NCBI RefSeq assembly: GCF_020283565.1
Contig: NC_060060.1
Coordinates: 13,454,001 to 13,518,000, forward strand
Direction: 5' to 3'
DNA from: Trifolium pratense
Taxonomy: Eukaryota > Streptophyta > Magnoliopsida > Fabales > Fabaceae
Length of the DNA stretch: 64,000 nucleotides
Shown here: positions 33,551-44,650 of the stretch, one piece after another
How positions within the stretch are numbered: position 1 is the first letter of the stretch
Layout of the letters: every line of letters starts with the position of its first letter
The notes under the pieces: generated by a model
Told to the model about the DNA's origin: nothing
What the model saw: only the letters and a program-made list of their open reading frames with translations
Databases searched by the model: none
Made by a program: the position numbers and the translations under genes

Positions 33551-33557
33551 TTTTATA
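33551..33557 (-). promoter_or_regulatory. TATA-like box for the coiled-coil antisense ORF
   Basis: Minus-strand GTCTATAAAAGTGG about 75 bp before the ATG at 33480. Confidence 0.5.
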
Positions 33558-33729
33558 GACGGAGAGTCTCATCGTGGCAGCAGCAGGAGGGGAAACGGTT
33601 AATGAGAGTTGCTCATGAATGTAAGAACGTGCACCAAAGAGTGGGAGAGAAACGCGGTATATCGCGCGCCAAGAATTTTGGAGGGAAATTCGAATTGTAC
33701 TTAAGCATTTCATTCCTACGGATTTCATG

Positions 33730-33741
33730 CTTGGGGGGCTG
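33730..33741 (+). other. Polypurine tract
   Basis: CTTGGGGGGCTG immediately precedes the 3' LTR start TGGACTGG. It is G-rich, though interrupted by pyrimidines. It would prime plus-strand DNA synthesis. Confidence 0.6.
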
Positions 33742-34225
33742 TGGACTGGGCAATGGGCCTAAAGGCAAAATCAAATTAGCCCAATTAATACAAGAAAGGA
33801 AACAGGCCCAAAACAATTGAATTCCAAACGCCCATTTGGCGATACAAGGCCTAGGCGAGGTGGGTAATGACGGACGACGCCCATAAGACGGATTTGCATA
33901 TGACAATAAAATATCTTCATCCTTCCCTGTCTTAGCGATTAACTTGGGAACGAAGAAACCAACTCCTTGAAACCGCCATGGCTTGAAGATCAAGGTTTTA
34001 TTCCTACTTTCACGCTGCATCACCGGAAAAGGCGCTGAAGACCGGATTTGTAGGAACCCTAGCTTGGAGAAGAAGGCTTTAATGGTCTATAAATAGTTTG
34101 ATACTTTCATCTGTAAAGGAGGATGGAATTCTGACTTATAAAACTCCCAGGGTTGTTGGGATTGAACTGAGTGTAATCACATCATTTGATCAATAACACA
34201 AACCCCCTTGTTTTTTACCAGAACA
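33742..34225 (+). repeat. 3' LTR of the gypsy element
   Basis: 484 bp, the same length as the 5' LTR and, by direct reading, without any difference. The GATCC target duplication follows at 34226-34230. Confidence 0.97.
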
Positions 34226-34230
34226 GATCC

Positions 34231-34696
34231 CATAGAGATGTAGTATTTTAATAAAAATTAATAGGTTTAATAGCATATTTAGTCTTTTATATTTATTTTA
34301 GGTTTTCTATCAAAGAAATTTATTTATTTTAGGTTTTAATTTGATCTTTTATTAAGTCGGTTCCTTACGTTATAGATGTTAACATAAGTTCGTCATTTTT
34401 GTTAAATTACGAATTAATTTCGTCTAATTTCTCGTTAATTTTGAGTTAATTTCGTCCAAAACTTTCACGTGACACCCTCCTAAATTATCTGTGTATGCAA
34501 ATCTGTTAGTCACATAGATGATTTAAACAAAAATTTGACTAAAATGATTAACTTAAATTTTTTTAAACGTAATGAATCATATTGAAACATAAAATAAATG
34601 TAACACACCAAACATGTAATTAATTCAAATTAAACTCATGATAAAAGTGGTAGGTATTCAATATTTTTCTCCAACAGTGGTGTCTAATAGATATCC
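34231..34696. other. Continuation of the interrupted MITE and a half-copy of a foldback repeat
   Basis: 34231-34265 continues the MITE cut by the gypsy insertion. From 34266 the text AGTCTTTTATATTTATTTTA and 'ggttttaatttgatcttttatta' resembles one arm of the foldback element at 50900-51242, and CACGTGACACCC follows. No ORF. Confidence 0.4.
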
Positions 34697-35407
34697 ATGC
34701 TTAAAACTTCTTATGGTTCTTTTTCGGTTCGATCAGCGTACATGGTTTTGCAGGACAGGCGTGTAGGTACTCTGGATACAAATATAGTGGCAGCATTGAA
34801 AAGATTATGGAAGAACAATGTTCCATCAAAAGTTATCGTTTTCGGTTGGCGGTTGTTACTTGAAAAATTACCAACATGAGAGGTTTTATTTCGCAAAGGT
34901 ATTATCATAAATAATCATGAGAGAAGTTGCATATTTTGCTTCAAAGAGGTAGAGGACATACAACACATTTTTTTCACTTGCTGCATTATTTCACATATTT
35001 GGCAGAAAATATTTGTTTAGTTGGGCACTAATGTCATCCATTTTGAGGACGTTACAAGCCATTTCACTTTGTTTGGTGAATTAGCAAAAGGCAATCATAA
35101 CAAGCGAATTCGTCATATAATTTGGTTGGCGACGACGTGGAGTATTTGGCGTACGCGTAATAACATTATTTTTAGAGGAGACTATGTCAACATATCATCT
35201 TTAGTGGAACAAATTGTTTATTTTTCTTGGTTTTGGTTTATAGGCCGAACATGGAACAATGTTAATTTAGTTTTCTCTGAATTGCGTAATAATCCTTTAG
35301 ATTGTTTTCAACGCATCTAAAGTGATCTATTCAGAATTGTAAGGGTTGAGTACCCCTTGTTCTCCTTATAATTCATTTTTTGCTTATAAAAAAAATGCTT
35401 AAAACTT
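34697..35407 (+). mobile_element. 5'-truncated LINE with 13-bp target duplication
   Basis: ATGCTTAAAACTT flanks both ends (34697-34709 and 35395-35407), and an A run precedes the right copy. The forward strand encodes the end of an L1-type protein: a zf-RVT-like segment with SFSVRSAYMVLQD and CIFCFKEVEDIQHIFF, a stop codon near 34879, then IIWLATTWSIWRTRNNIIF. It is inactive. Confidence 0.92.
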
Positions 35408-35492
35408 AATAACTCTCCATGGTATGATGCGTTGAACCGACAAACAGTATTAAATTTTGAGTGAGTTTCAATGATCTACATGAATTCTCATA

Positions 35493-36008
35493 AGACTATC
35501 TTTAATGGTGTAATACCTATTAGGTACTCATGGTACTTATTAGGTACTACTATTGGAGCAAAACACCTTTGAGTATCTATTAGGTACCACTTCTCACATA
35601 AGAACCCTCTCTCTGCTCTTGGACCCACCTTAATTTAGAGTCAAATATTTTTTTATGGGACCCACACACATTTTTGAATTGATGTGGAATTATTGATGGG
35701 ACCCATTTAAAACTTTTTAAGAAGTGTTAGGTTAGAGGAGTTGAGTACCTATTAAGACAATCTCCAATGGTGTAGTACCTATTAGGTACTCATGGTACTT
35801 ATTAGGTACTACCATTGGAGTAATATCCATTTGAGTACCTAATAGGTACTAGTTCTACAATAAGCATTGATACTTATTTTGTTTTTGTGGGTCTCATTTA
35901 TAATGATGTATAGTTATTGGTGAAATTTGTTATTGATAGGGTCTAATTAGAACTTTTTAAGAGATGTTGGTTGAAGTGATTGAGTACTTATTAAATACTA
36001 TTATTAAA
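35493..36008. mobile_element. Two adjacent MITE copies of the TACCTATTAGGTACT family
   Basis: Two units starting near 35493 and 35757 share TAATGGTG/CAATGGTG, ACCTATTAGGTACTCATGG and ACTTATTAGGTACTAC. Each is followed by GGGACCCA-type text and AACTTTTTAAGA. A third copy lies at 52165-52490. Confidence 0.65.
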
Positions 36009-36017
36009 ATATTATAA

Positions 36018-36201
36018 GGCAAATGTTAAATAGTGCCCCCGGGCACTCTTTAAGCCCTTAAATAGTAAGTTTTTTATTGAATTTTTATGGAAATGCGTAA
36101 AGTCAACGCATTGGAAATTGGAGTGTTTAATTTTTTGAATAAAAAGTTTCTTTTAATGGAATGCTTAAAGAGTGCCCCGGGTGCACTAGTTAGCAAGACT
36201 C
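36018..36201. mobile_element. Palindromic MITE with 9-bp target duplication (GTGCCCC family)
   Basis: ATATTATAA flanks both sides (36009-36017 and 36202-36210). The subterminal arms are inverted: AGTGCCCCCGGGCACTCTTT at left and AAAGAGTGCCCCGGGTGCAC at right. A related copy is at 48097-48260. Confidence 0.8.
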
Positions 36202-36210
36202 ATATTATAA

Positions 36211-38030
36211 ATGAATGATGTGTACACGTGAGGTCCAGTTAAGTACTAAAAAAAATGAGTATCTCCATTGTGAATGCTCTAAATACTATTATTAAAAAAT
36301 AATAAATAAGTGATGTGTCTACGTGGGACCCAATTAAAAACTTAAAATTAGAGTTCTCCAATTATGGATGCTATGATATTTGAAAGAAACATAAATGTTT
36401 GGCTTATGGTCAAATATCGTAGTACTATTCAAAATGGAACCTTATTCATCATTATGTCGCAAACATTGGCATAAATAGTTTGAATAATTTCCTTTGAGAT
36501 TCAAATTCAAAGTATCAACCAACGTTGGTATTCATTCATACTAGGGTCCATATATGGTGGCCAGCTTTGACGTGCAATCCGATCAGGGATAGAAATATAT
36601 AGAATCCTCCTCACCATGGGAGACCAAATAATAAATAGTTTTTTTTTGACAATAAATAATAAATAGTTAAACACTCCTTAATCGCTTAATAGTAGCACAC
36701 AACTATTTATTCAGTTCGCCCCAAAAATTGACATATGTTTGTGAGTGTTTGTAAGAGATAAAAATGAGTTACGATATAAATTAGCTTCAAAAGTTCATAA
36801 AGAGTACAATCTCTTCCCTTAAACAAGAGTGTTACAAAAAATTGCTTACAATTACTCCCCAAAATAAATCCTCAATTTCTCTACCTTTTCTCTCCAATCT
36901 CACTCAATGATGAATAAACAAGAATACAATTTTTCTTTTATTTCTTCCTCTAATAAGATCTCTCAACCAAAGGTGTTTACAGTATGTTTCTCTACCGTAA
37001 AATCTCACCTTATAACTCTCAAATCCTCAAAACCCTAATTTTTCGTGTTCTCTCTCTAAGATTTCTAAGTCTATGTGTTTTTTCAAATTTTGTTAAAATG
37101 TGCTAGTTTTAAATTTTAATTTAGCTAGTGTAAAGATATAATGTATAAATCATCAAGTTTTTAGTTTCGTATTTTTTTTTACATGAAATAGAATTAAAAC
37201 ATCTCTATATATTTACCAAAAAAAAAGAATCAAAACATCTAAGACATAAATAAAAAAATCTTGTTACTAATAAGAGGAATGACTAGGTTTGATATCTTCA
37301 CTTGAGTTGGAACTTAAAATCTTGTAGTTGTGTGTGAGAGTTTTAGATGTCACTTTGTTAGAAGATAAAAAAGTGTGAGGAGCTAACTCATCTCTGTAAA
37401 TACATGAATTCAACTTTCAATATCAATATCAATATCAATATCAATATCAATGTAAGGACTTCTTCGACACATAATATATAAATATCTTTGTCGGTATTTT
37501 CCGAACATTGAAATTTATCTTTACTCTAGACTCCAATAAATCCAAAAACCCAACTCATCTAAATTTACATGAAAATTATAGCTAAAGATGTGGTATATAT
37601 ATATATCCTTATATTTACAAGTTTTTTAAATAATAAAAAAATAATAAGAGATTATAAGAAGTACTCCAAACTTAGTACAAAGTAGATATCACATAGGTTA
37701 TAAACATCTCAACTGATTGACAATTCAATCAGAAAATTGTGCATTACCCATGTACTAATATTACCGTTCTTAGCATAAACCAACCCGGCCAAATATGGGG
37801 GAAAAAAAAAAAAAAAAACATAACAAATATCATGCTGAGGTGAAATAATTCCATAAAACGCCAAAATTTCCCATATTTACTAGTTGACTCATTTACTAAA
37901 ACATTTTTTTTATTCATAAGTTGGTTTATAAATTATACTACCTTTTTTAAATAAAAAAATGGTTTACATTTTTTTATATGAAAAATAAAACGAGTATAAA
38001 TCAAACCTTTATATATTCTCCTCTCTTAAC
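36211..38030. other. Spacer with MITE remnants and low complexity
   Basis: 36211-36370 resembles the tail of the TACCTATTAGGTACT MITEs (GATGTGTACACGTG and GATGTGTCTACGTGGGACCC). From 36610 to 38030 there is AT-rich sequence with no gene, a (CAATAT)n run and an A run at 37801-37819. Confidence 0.4.
37411..37452. repeat. (CAATAT)n microsatellite
   Basis: About six perfect hexamer copies. Confidence 0.95.
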
Positions 38031-38033
38031 TTA

Positions 38034-38389
38034 GGCTTTATTTGATAAAAAATAGCGAATAGCTGATAAGCTAGCTTATAGCGGATGGACTTATAAGTTA
38101 GCTAATTTAATTTGTAGTGTTCGGTAAAATTAGCGGTTGAACTAGTTTATAAATATGAAATGACATAAAAAAAATATGTTTAATTAATACTTAATTTTTT
38201 CAAGTAAGATAATAGAGATAAAATTGAAAGAAAAAATGATAAGCTATAAGCTCATAAGCTACTTGAAATAGCGTTTAAAAAATAAGCTAGTAAAATAAAT
38301 TATAAGTTTTTTTTAAAAAAAACTGTTACCAAACAGAGCTTATAGCTTATAAATTATAAGCTCAATATTTGATCTTACCAAACAAAGCC
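38034..38389. mobile_element. Harbinger-like MITE with TTA target duplication
   Basis: TTA flanks both sides (38031-38033 and 38390-38392). The ends are inverted: GGCTTTATTTGATAA at left and TTACCAAACAAAGCC at right. The interior is rich in ATAAGCTATAAGC-type text. No ORF. Confidence 0.75.
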
Positions 38390-38530
38390 TTAGTCGTTAC
38401 CATTCTCATTTTTTTTTATCTACCGACGAGGGTAACCACTTTTCATGTCAAAATTTTATTTGCTTCCGTAACGTAACAAATGTTCCGAGATTACTCTTAT
38501 CATCTTTTTTTTCCCGAGATTACTCTTTAC

Positions 38531-39171
38531 CTATGAAGCCCCGATACGTGACATGATACCGATACGATACGACACCGATACGATGATACATAAATTTTTT
38601 AAAAAAATTCGATACGATACGGCCGTCATACGTTATTTAAAAATTAAATTTTAAATTAAATATATATAAATGCACATTATACAAACATAACTAAAATCGA
38701 TAAAGATAAAAAAATTAACATTCAAATTACTCAAATTGAGCAAACAAGTAACAATTACATATTTTAAGTTAAGTTCTATCAAAAAAGGGGAGTGAGATAC
38801 TTAACTGGTTAATTAGTTGAGCTAAGAGTTAAAGAGTTGAAGATCCAGAGTTCAAGTTCTAACAAGGAGAATAACTAACATAAATATAATATATAACAAT
38901 TTGCTTATAAAAAAAATATGTATTACCCAAAGACATAGTTGATAACATCATACTCTAACATTCAATACTTAAGAGAAAACACGAATTGTATCAGTCTCAT
39001 TTCCTACGTTTTTATCATCAAAGAATATTAATTGTCTGATACTTTTCCGATACGTGTATCGGAGAAGTATCCGACACATATCAGTTATATTTCTTTTTTT
39101 TAAAATAATATTGATATCGAGTACGTATCGAATACGATACTTCGCCATTTTTAGAATATCGTGACTTCAGA
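38531..39171. mobile_element. Mutator-like nonautonomous element with 9-bp target duplication
   Basis: ACTCTTTAC flanks both sides (38522-38530 and 39172-39180). The left end CTATGAAGCCCCGATACG and the inverted right end TCTGAAGTCACGATATT match imperfectly. The interior near both ends alternates CCGATACGATACG. It is the same family as 5437-5594. A tRNA-like/SINE-like patch (GAGTTCAAGTTCT) lies at about 38790-38915. Confidence 0.75.
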
Positions 39172-39180
39172 ACTCTTTAC

Positions 39181-39589
39181 AATTTGCAAAATTAATATCA
39201 AATTTATCATATCTCCTGTCATATTAGTTTGTTGTCTAATCAAAATTTAGAACCACTACACGTCTACACCTATACACTAATTGATTTTTTCTTCTTTTTT
39301 TGGTCAAGACTAATTGATCTTTTCTATAAGCAAGTTCATATAGTTTTCCTGAACGTGTCAAATAATAGAATAATGGGAGGTGTCACCGCTAATTCCCGGA
39401 AACTTACGTTGCATTTTGCCATATATATCTCAATGTGTGACTATGATTGATCATTGATGCATGCAAATAACAAATACCAATGATGGAGACCTTCATTATT
39501 GTTCTTCAGGTGGCTATAGAACAACGTTCTAATATTAATTAGATATATATATTAGTAATGAAAATTAATAAAAGATAGTGCTTAAAAGG
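39181..39589. other. AT-rich spacer
   Basis: No gene or delimited element. Confidence 0.35.
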
Positions 39590-39700
39590 GAGGACCGTTG
39601 TTCGATCCCTCACAACTGCGATCGGGAGGGGGCTGAAACCATTTAATGCCAGAACTGACCCACGAACCAGATTTAACTGGTGATGAAAAACCAAAAAGTA
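39590..39700 (+). mobile_element. SINE-like legume repeat fragment
   Basis: GTTGTTCGATCCCTCAC resembles a tRNA B box. It is followed by GCGATCGGGAGGGGGCTG and GCCAGAACTGACCCACGAAC, a phrase I recall as a frequent legume dispersed repeat. The A box is not clear. Confidence 0.45.
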
Positions 39701-40530
39701 GAAGTGGTAGGTATTCAATTTTTCTTTAAGATTTCAAAAATAAAATAAATAAAAATTCTTTCTTCTAAATATGGTACATTGGTACCTAATAAGGTATCGA
39801 TGTTTAAAACTTACTTTATTTGCAAAACAGTTTTAAAATTTGAGTGAGTGTCCATGGTCTACATGACTTCTCATAATCATAATATTTGAAAGAAACATAA
39901 ATGTTTGGCTTATGTTAGCCACTACGTGGAATATTTGGAAGCTTCAAAACAATGTGGTTTTTGATGGAATCATGTCGAATGTTTCCTCTCTTTTGAATGA
40001 TATCAAAGCTATCTCTTGAACGTGGGTTAATGGTCGGTCCGGCCACAAGGCTTGTATCCAAAGCTTGTTTTAATTGCTTTGAGTTGTTTTAATGGTCTAT
40101 AATAATTTCCCTTTAATAATAGTACGTAATAATTATAAATGCTTAACACTTAAAAAACTCTTCATTAGAAGGTCTGCGCCCTTGAACTCACAAATATCAT
40201 AGTAGTAATTAGTACCCACTTTCTTTGCCACAGTTTTAAAATTTGAGTGAGTTTCCATGGTCTACAATAGACTTCATAATATTTGAAAGAAACATTCATT
40301 ATTGTTTGGCATATGGTAAAATATCGTATTCAAAATTGAACCTTACTCATCATTATGTCACAAACATTGCCATAAATATTTTCAATAGCTTGAATAATTT
40401 CCTTTGAGATTTCAAATTCAAAGTAAACCAACATCGTAGTCATCATCATAACTACGGTCCATGGTGGCTAGCTTTGACGTGCAATCCGATCAAGGGTTGA
40501 AATAGAATCCTCCTCCCCATCGGAGAGACC
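39700..40530. repeat. Dispersed ~0.9-kb unit, copies 3 and 4
   Basis: 39700-39916 matches 34640-34709 and 21140-21220. 40107-40530 matches 20890-21350 and 36370-36605, including CCTTTAATAATAGTACGTAA and TTGACGTGCAATCCGATCAA. The LINE relic 39917-40106 sits between the two parts. Confidence 0.65.
39917..40106 (+). mobile_element. LINE 3'-end relic
   Basis: The forward frame reads LATTWNIWKLQNNVVFDGIM, then stops. This is the same C-terminal L1-type segment as in the 34.7-kb LINE. It has no clear A tail or target duplication. Confidence 0.7.
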
Positions 40531-41428
40531 AGGAGGGCATCACCATGGTTATTCGGGAAGAGATGTGTGGCCCGGGTTAGTTTTACCGGCAATTAACATG
40601 AGGATCTCTGGCCCAGGACGGTTGTTTGTAAATAGAATTTTAGATTGAATCCACGTGTTTTACTAAAACGTCTCATTTATTACTTAATTCTCCACCAACC
40701 GTCTTCTCTCTATCCTCTCATTTATCTTCTAAAACCTTCCTCCTCTTCTTGTGCTTCATGTTCCTTAATTTAATCAATTTACAAACAAACAAAAAAAAAA
40801 TGGTTCCACGCCACTCAACACCAAACAAATCCTTAACTTATTTCCCAAACCTTTTGTTCCATCGCCCATAAATCAATCACAAAACCAATTCCACAAACAA
40901 CAATCTTTTGTTCTTGTTTTGTTCCAGTAACAAACATAGCTACCTAGTACTACAAACCAAGAACACTCAGAACAGAACAGAACATGACATCTGAAACAAC
41001 AACGCCGGTGGCAACAACGGAGAGGACAACGATAGGGATAGAAAAATTGTTTAGATGAGAGTGATGAGCAGTGTTGTTTGGAACTGTTGTAGCTTGTAGA
41101 AGTGGTAGTAGATCTCAATCTCCAGCAGCTACAGTGTATTTAGCGTTGTGAAAGTAAAAGGAGAAGTGCGAGATTTTCGATTGCAATTAAAAAATAAAAA
41201 ATTAATTAACAATTATAAAAGGAAATTTAGTGTGTTTTAATGGCATCGTGCAGATGTCGTGCAAGGAACTTGTCGTTCCATTTAGCAGTGCTCTTTAGTA
41301 AAATAGAATTTTAGATTGAATCCACGTGTTTGTCGTCGGATTTGCACGAGCGCACTGTCGTGCATCTTAGCATTTCCCTTTTTGTAATTATTTATTAAAA
41401 ATATTTTAATAGGTTTTAGTTTCATGGT
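40531..41428. other. Spacer, no supported gene
   Basis: AATAGAATTTTAGATTGAAT followed by CCACGTGTTT occurs twice (40629 and 41301), showing a local duplication. A minus-strand 81-codon frame at 40873-41118 is Cys/Ser/Arg-rich and not gene-like. Confidence 0.4.
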
Positions 41429-41437
41429 CCGCCGTGA

Positions 41438-42338
41438 GAGAAACTCTTATATAGGCACACACCCAACACCTCATTGTTGGGCACAACCAATAAAAACCTT
41501 CCACATCATTAAAATCAAAATAAAATATACTCCCTCCGGTCCTTATTATAAGAAACAATTTGGAAAAAACACACATACCAAGAAACCTTATCTTTCTTAA
41601 TAAAAATTCTAAAATTTTACAATCAATTCCAAAATTAACCTTGGTGTATTAATTTATCCTTAGGAAATATATCACTCTAATTAATGCATAACTTTGGAAT
41701 GAATACAATTTAATAAGGGTAAAAATAGAATTGTAAGAATAAATTTAATGATTGTTTCTTATAAAAAAGACCAAATTTTTTTTCAAAATTGTTTCTTATA
41801 AAAAGGACCGGAGGGAGTAAATTGTAAAAATCTAAAGTAACCGAACCGGTGAGGTGGCCCTTCTTCTCTCCTCTTCTTCCATTGCCACTGTTTTCAACTA
41901 CCCACCCACACTGCACACCGCTTGTTTTCGTCCACTGCGATGGCAAGACCTTCCACCATGATTGATTCCTCCTCCTCCCATCGCACCAATTGAAAGGATT
42001 TCAAATTTTATTATTATATTCATTATCTATTTTTGTTCGTGCTTCTGTGTCTTATATTGCCAATTTTATTGATAAATTTTTAGTTGTGAATTTGACCGTG
42101 AATTGGATCTAGTTCAAACCGCATGTTCTATTTTTCTTTATTAATTGTTCAAAGGTGCACTGGTTTTGTCAAATTTGACATTGAAATGAAACCATATGTA
42201 GATTGTAAAGTACCGAGAAGAAAGAGAGAAGAGATTTTTTTATAATTTATGATTTAATTGATTTTAATGTTGTGGAAGATATTTATTGGTTGTGCCCAAC
42301 AATGAGGTGTTGGGTGTGTGCCTAGATAAGAGTTTCTC
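41438..42338. mobile_element. Mutator-like nonautonomous element with long terminal inverted repeats
   Basis: Target duplication CCGCCGTGA (41429-41437 and 42339-42347). The terminal inverted repeats are about 65 bp and nearly identical: GAGAAACTCTTATATAGGCA at left and GAGAAACTCTTATCTAGGCA from the right, both continuing through CACCCAACACCTCATTGTTG. The interior has a Stowaway insert and a CT-rich, leader-like stretch with a short ORF start (41940-41990) that could be captured host sequence. There is no transposase. Confidence 0.92.
41530..41817. mobile_element. Stowaway-like MITE nested in the Mutator-like element
   Basis: TA on both sides. The terminal inverted repeats start CTCCCTCCGGTCCTTATTAT at left and CTCCCTCCGGTCCTTTTTAT from the right. 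288 bp, no ORF. Confidence 0.92.
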
Positions 42339-42347
42339 CCGCCGTGA

Positions 42348-43589
42348 ACCGTTGCATGTTATCGGAGCTCCTTCGTTGACTGCGGCAAATGTCATATGTT
42401 AACCACCACTTATTTTTTAATTAATTATTAATATAAAACTATTAAACTGTTTTTTTAAAAAATTAATAAATCTGATTTGGATTGGTAATAAAGAAATAAC
42501 TGTTTTGGGTTTAATAAAAAAAATTGTTTGCACCTAATTACAAAATAGTTTTAAAAAATAGAAAGGCTTCGTAGTATCTACTATCTAGTACAAAGCCCCT
42601 CTACAAATCTCTGTACAACTAAACTAGAGAGATATGACTTTGCTATTTGTTTCTGTTGACTCCAATTTGTTGCTTAATATGCTGGAGCAAAACTCTGTAT
42701 AATTGTATTTTGGGAAAGAACATTCGGTCGGAAAAGATTGCTTAATCTCTATTGCTTTCCATTACTCTCTTTGTTTTTTCCTATAAAACAGTTATCCTCA
42801 TCGAAGTGTTTTCTTCACTACTACTTACTAAACCATTTACAGAGTACCAGCCAAAAAATCACACTCTGTTTTCTTCCATTTTCTCCACTTAGAGTAAATC
42901 ACATTCTCGTTTTCTTCCATTTAACGGTTCTTTATTATTGCTACAAAACCATTTACAGAATATTTAATATAAAAAAAATCATGTTTTCTTCCTTCCACTA
43001 CTACAAAAACCATGTTTTCACTTCTGTTGGAACAAGTTAGCAACTTGCAGGGCGTCTCCGAGTTTTAGGAGGCTCTGTGTAAAATATAAAAGTGGTCCCT
43101 TAATAAAAAAAAATTAAAAAAATTATCGATTTAAATTGCATATAATATAAAAAAAAACATTCTTGTAAATATATAAATTATCAATATTAAACCTTACATT
43201 AAATTAAATGGAACAAGAAATACAAAATAATTATCTTTGAATATAACGTCAAAAAGGAACATCATAATCTAAGATTAAATTTTATGCAAAGATTAAAATG
43301 GACTAGAACTATATTTACGAGTATAGATAACTAATATATTGATACTCATGATATTTATGAAAATTAACAATATATAACTATTATTTTAGGGCCTAAAAAT
43401 TAATCTATTAATATACATCTGATATTTTATAGGTATAAATAATATATAAATAATATTATAAGACCTCAAAATTTTGAGTTGAGGCCCTCAAAATTTTGAG
43501 GCCCTATGCCGTCGCACACCTCGCACATGCATGCGAGCCTCCTCTGGCAACTTGTATGATGAACTTGGTATAGAAATAAACACAAGTGA
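42348..43589. other. AT-rich spacer, no supported gene
   Basis: Low-complexity AT-rich DNA. ORFs here have phenylalanine/leucine-rich composition and are not gene-like. A CCCTCAAAATTTTGAGG-type palindrome lies near 43480-43500. Confidence 0.4.
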
Positions 43590-43800
43590 AAGAGTTAGAG
43601 TGTGTAAATTTGAAAAAGTTCACATTGAGTCCCACATTGGATGAATCACTCACTTTAGTAGTGTTTATATACCTTAAATGCACACCTTGGGGTGTGCCCC
43701 AAAGGGATACCTAGTTTTGTAAATGGGCAACCACGCACTCATTGTCGAATATCACACACGCGTGCCGCCGCCGTCCGGCTCGGCCTGGGCTTGGTGATAT
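43590..43800 (+). mobile_element. Possible LTR-like fragment
   Basis: Contains AGTCCCACATTGGATGAATC and TATATACCTTAAATGC, a layout like the TRIM LTR at 12.3 kb (AGTCCCACATTGCTTAG), and GCCGCCGCCGTCCGGCTCGG beyond it. No partner LTR was found. Confidence 0.3.
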
Positions 43801-43849
43801 ATTATTTTTTCATGCCCAGAAAAGAAAAAATAATTATTAATTATTTTTT

Positions 43850-44571
43850 GGCTTAAATACAGTTTTGACCCCCCAAGTTTCACAATTGCTTGATTTTGGT
43901 CCCCCACGTTTCAATTGCTTGATTTTAATCCCCTAAGTTTCACAATTGCTCGATTTCAGCCCTCCAAGTTTCAATTGCTCGATTTTGGCCCTCCAAGTTT
44001 ACCCCCTTTTGCATTTGCTAGCCCCCCGTTGAATTTTTTGATTAAAAATTGGTTATGTGGCATTTTAAAGTTAAATAAGTATTTAAAAATATATAAATAA
44101 ATTACAATTTTTTTTAAAAACTAAATTATAAAATAATTTTTTTATTATATGTAGTTTATAAAATAATTTTGTTATATAAAAAAGTAAAAAAAAAATTATG
44201 AACTATTTTTTAAAAACTTTGTAAACTTTTTTTTAAATACAAAAGAATTATTAAACCTTTTATTAAAAAAAAAACAATTTTTAATACATTTTTATAAAAG
44301 CATATATTATTATTTTTTAATTTTTTTAATTAAAACATATTTTATTTTATTTTTAAAAATGTCACATAAGCAATTTTTAGTCAAAAAATTCAACGGGGGC
44401 TAGCAAATGCAAAAGGGGGTAAACTTGGGGGTCCAAAATCGAGCAATTGAAACCTGGATGGCTAAAATCAAGCAATTGTGAAACTTAGGGGGTTAAAATC
44501 AAGCAATTGAAATGTGGGGGGCCAAAATCAAGCAATTGTGAAACTTGGGGGGCCAAAACTGCATTTAAGCC
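43850..44571. mobile_element. Foldback element with 9-bp target duplication
   Basis: TTATTTTTT flanks both sides (43841-43849 and 44572-44580). Each arm is about 190 bp and repeats CAAGTTTCACAATTGCTTGA-type units with variation. The arms are inverted with a long AT-rich centre. It starts GGCTTAAATACAG and ends CTGCATTTAAGCC. Confidence 0.88.
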
Positions 44572-44650
44572 TTATTTTTTCGTGTGCTAATGTGACCGTT
44601 TCAAAAATTAATTCGCACGTGTTTTTTGTGCTTCGACCAAGTCTTGAAAC

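Larger units (their letters stand above)
22050..34225 (+). mobile_element. Complete Ty3/gypsy (Tat/Ogre/Retand-type) LTR retrotransposon
   Basis: A 12,176-bp element bounded by two 484-bp LTRs and a 5-bp target duplication GATCC (22045-22049 and 34226-34230). Order: LTR, primer site, gag-pol (22618-27756), tandem array (28104-28993), antisense gene region (29368-33480), polypurine tract, LTR. The archaeal-type RNase H between the normal RNase H and integrase, and the long extra region after pol, place it in the Tat lineage. Unlike classic Ogre elements it has no ORF before gag and no obvious intron in pol. By eye the LTRs are identical over their whole length and gag-pol is unbroken, so the insertion is recent and the copy could still be autonomous. 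Confidence 0.97.
35455..36610. repeat. Dispersed ~0.9-kb unit, copy 2, heavily interrupted
   Basis: The flanks 35455-35495 (TGAGTGAGTTTCAATGATC) and 36370-36605 (TATTTGAAAGAAACATAAAT through GACGTGCAATCCGATCA) match copies 1 and 4. The middle is filled by the MITEs listed separately. Confidence 0.65.

Noticed and set aside
40873..41118. 81-codon Cys/Arg-rich ORF
   Set aside because: Low-complexity composition, no start context, no homologous motif.
43915..44100. ORF in the 43.9-kb region
   Set aside because: It lies wholly in the arm of a foldback element.
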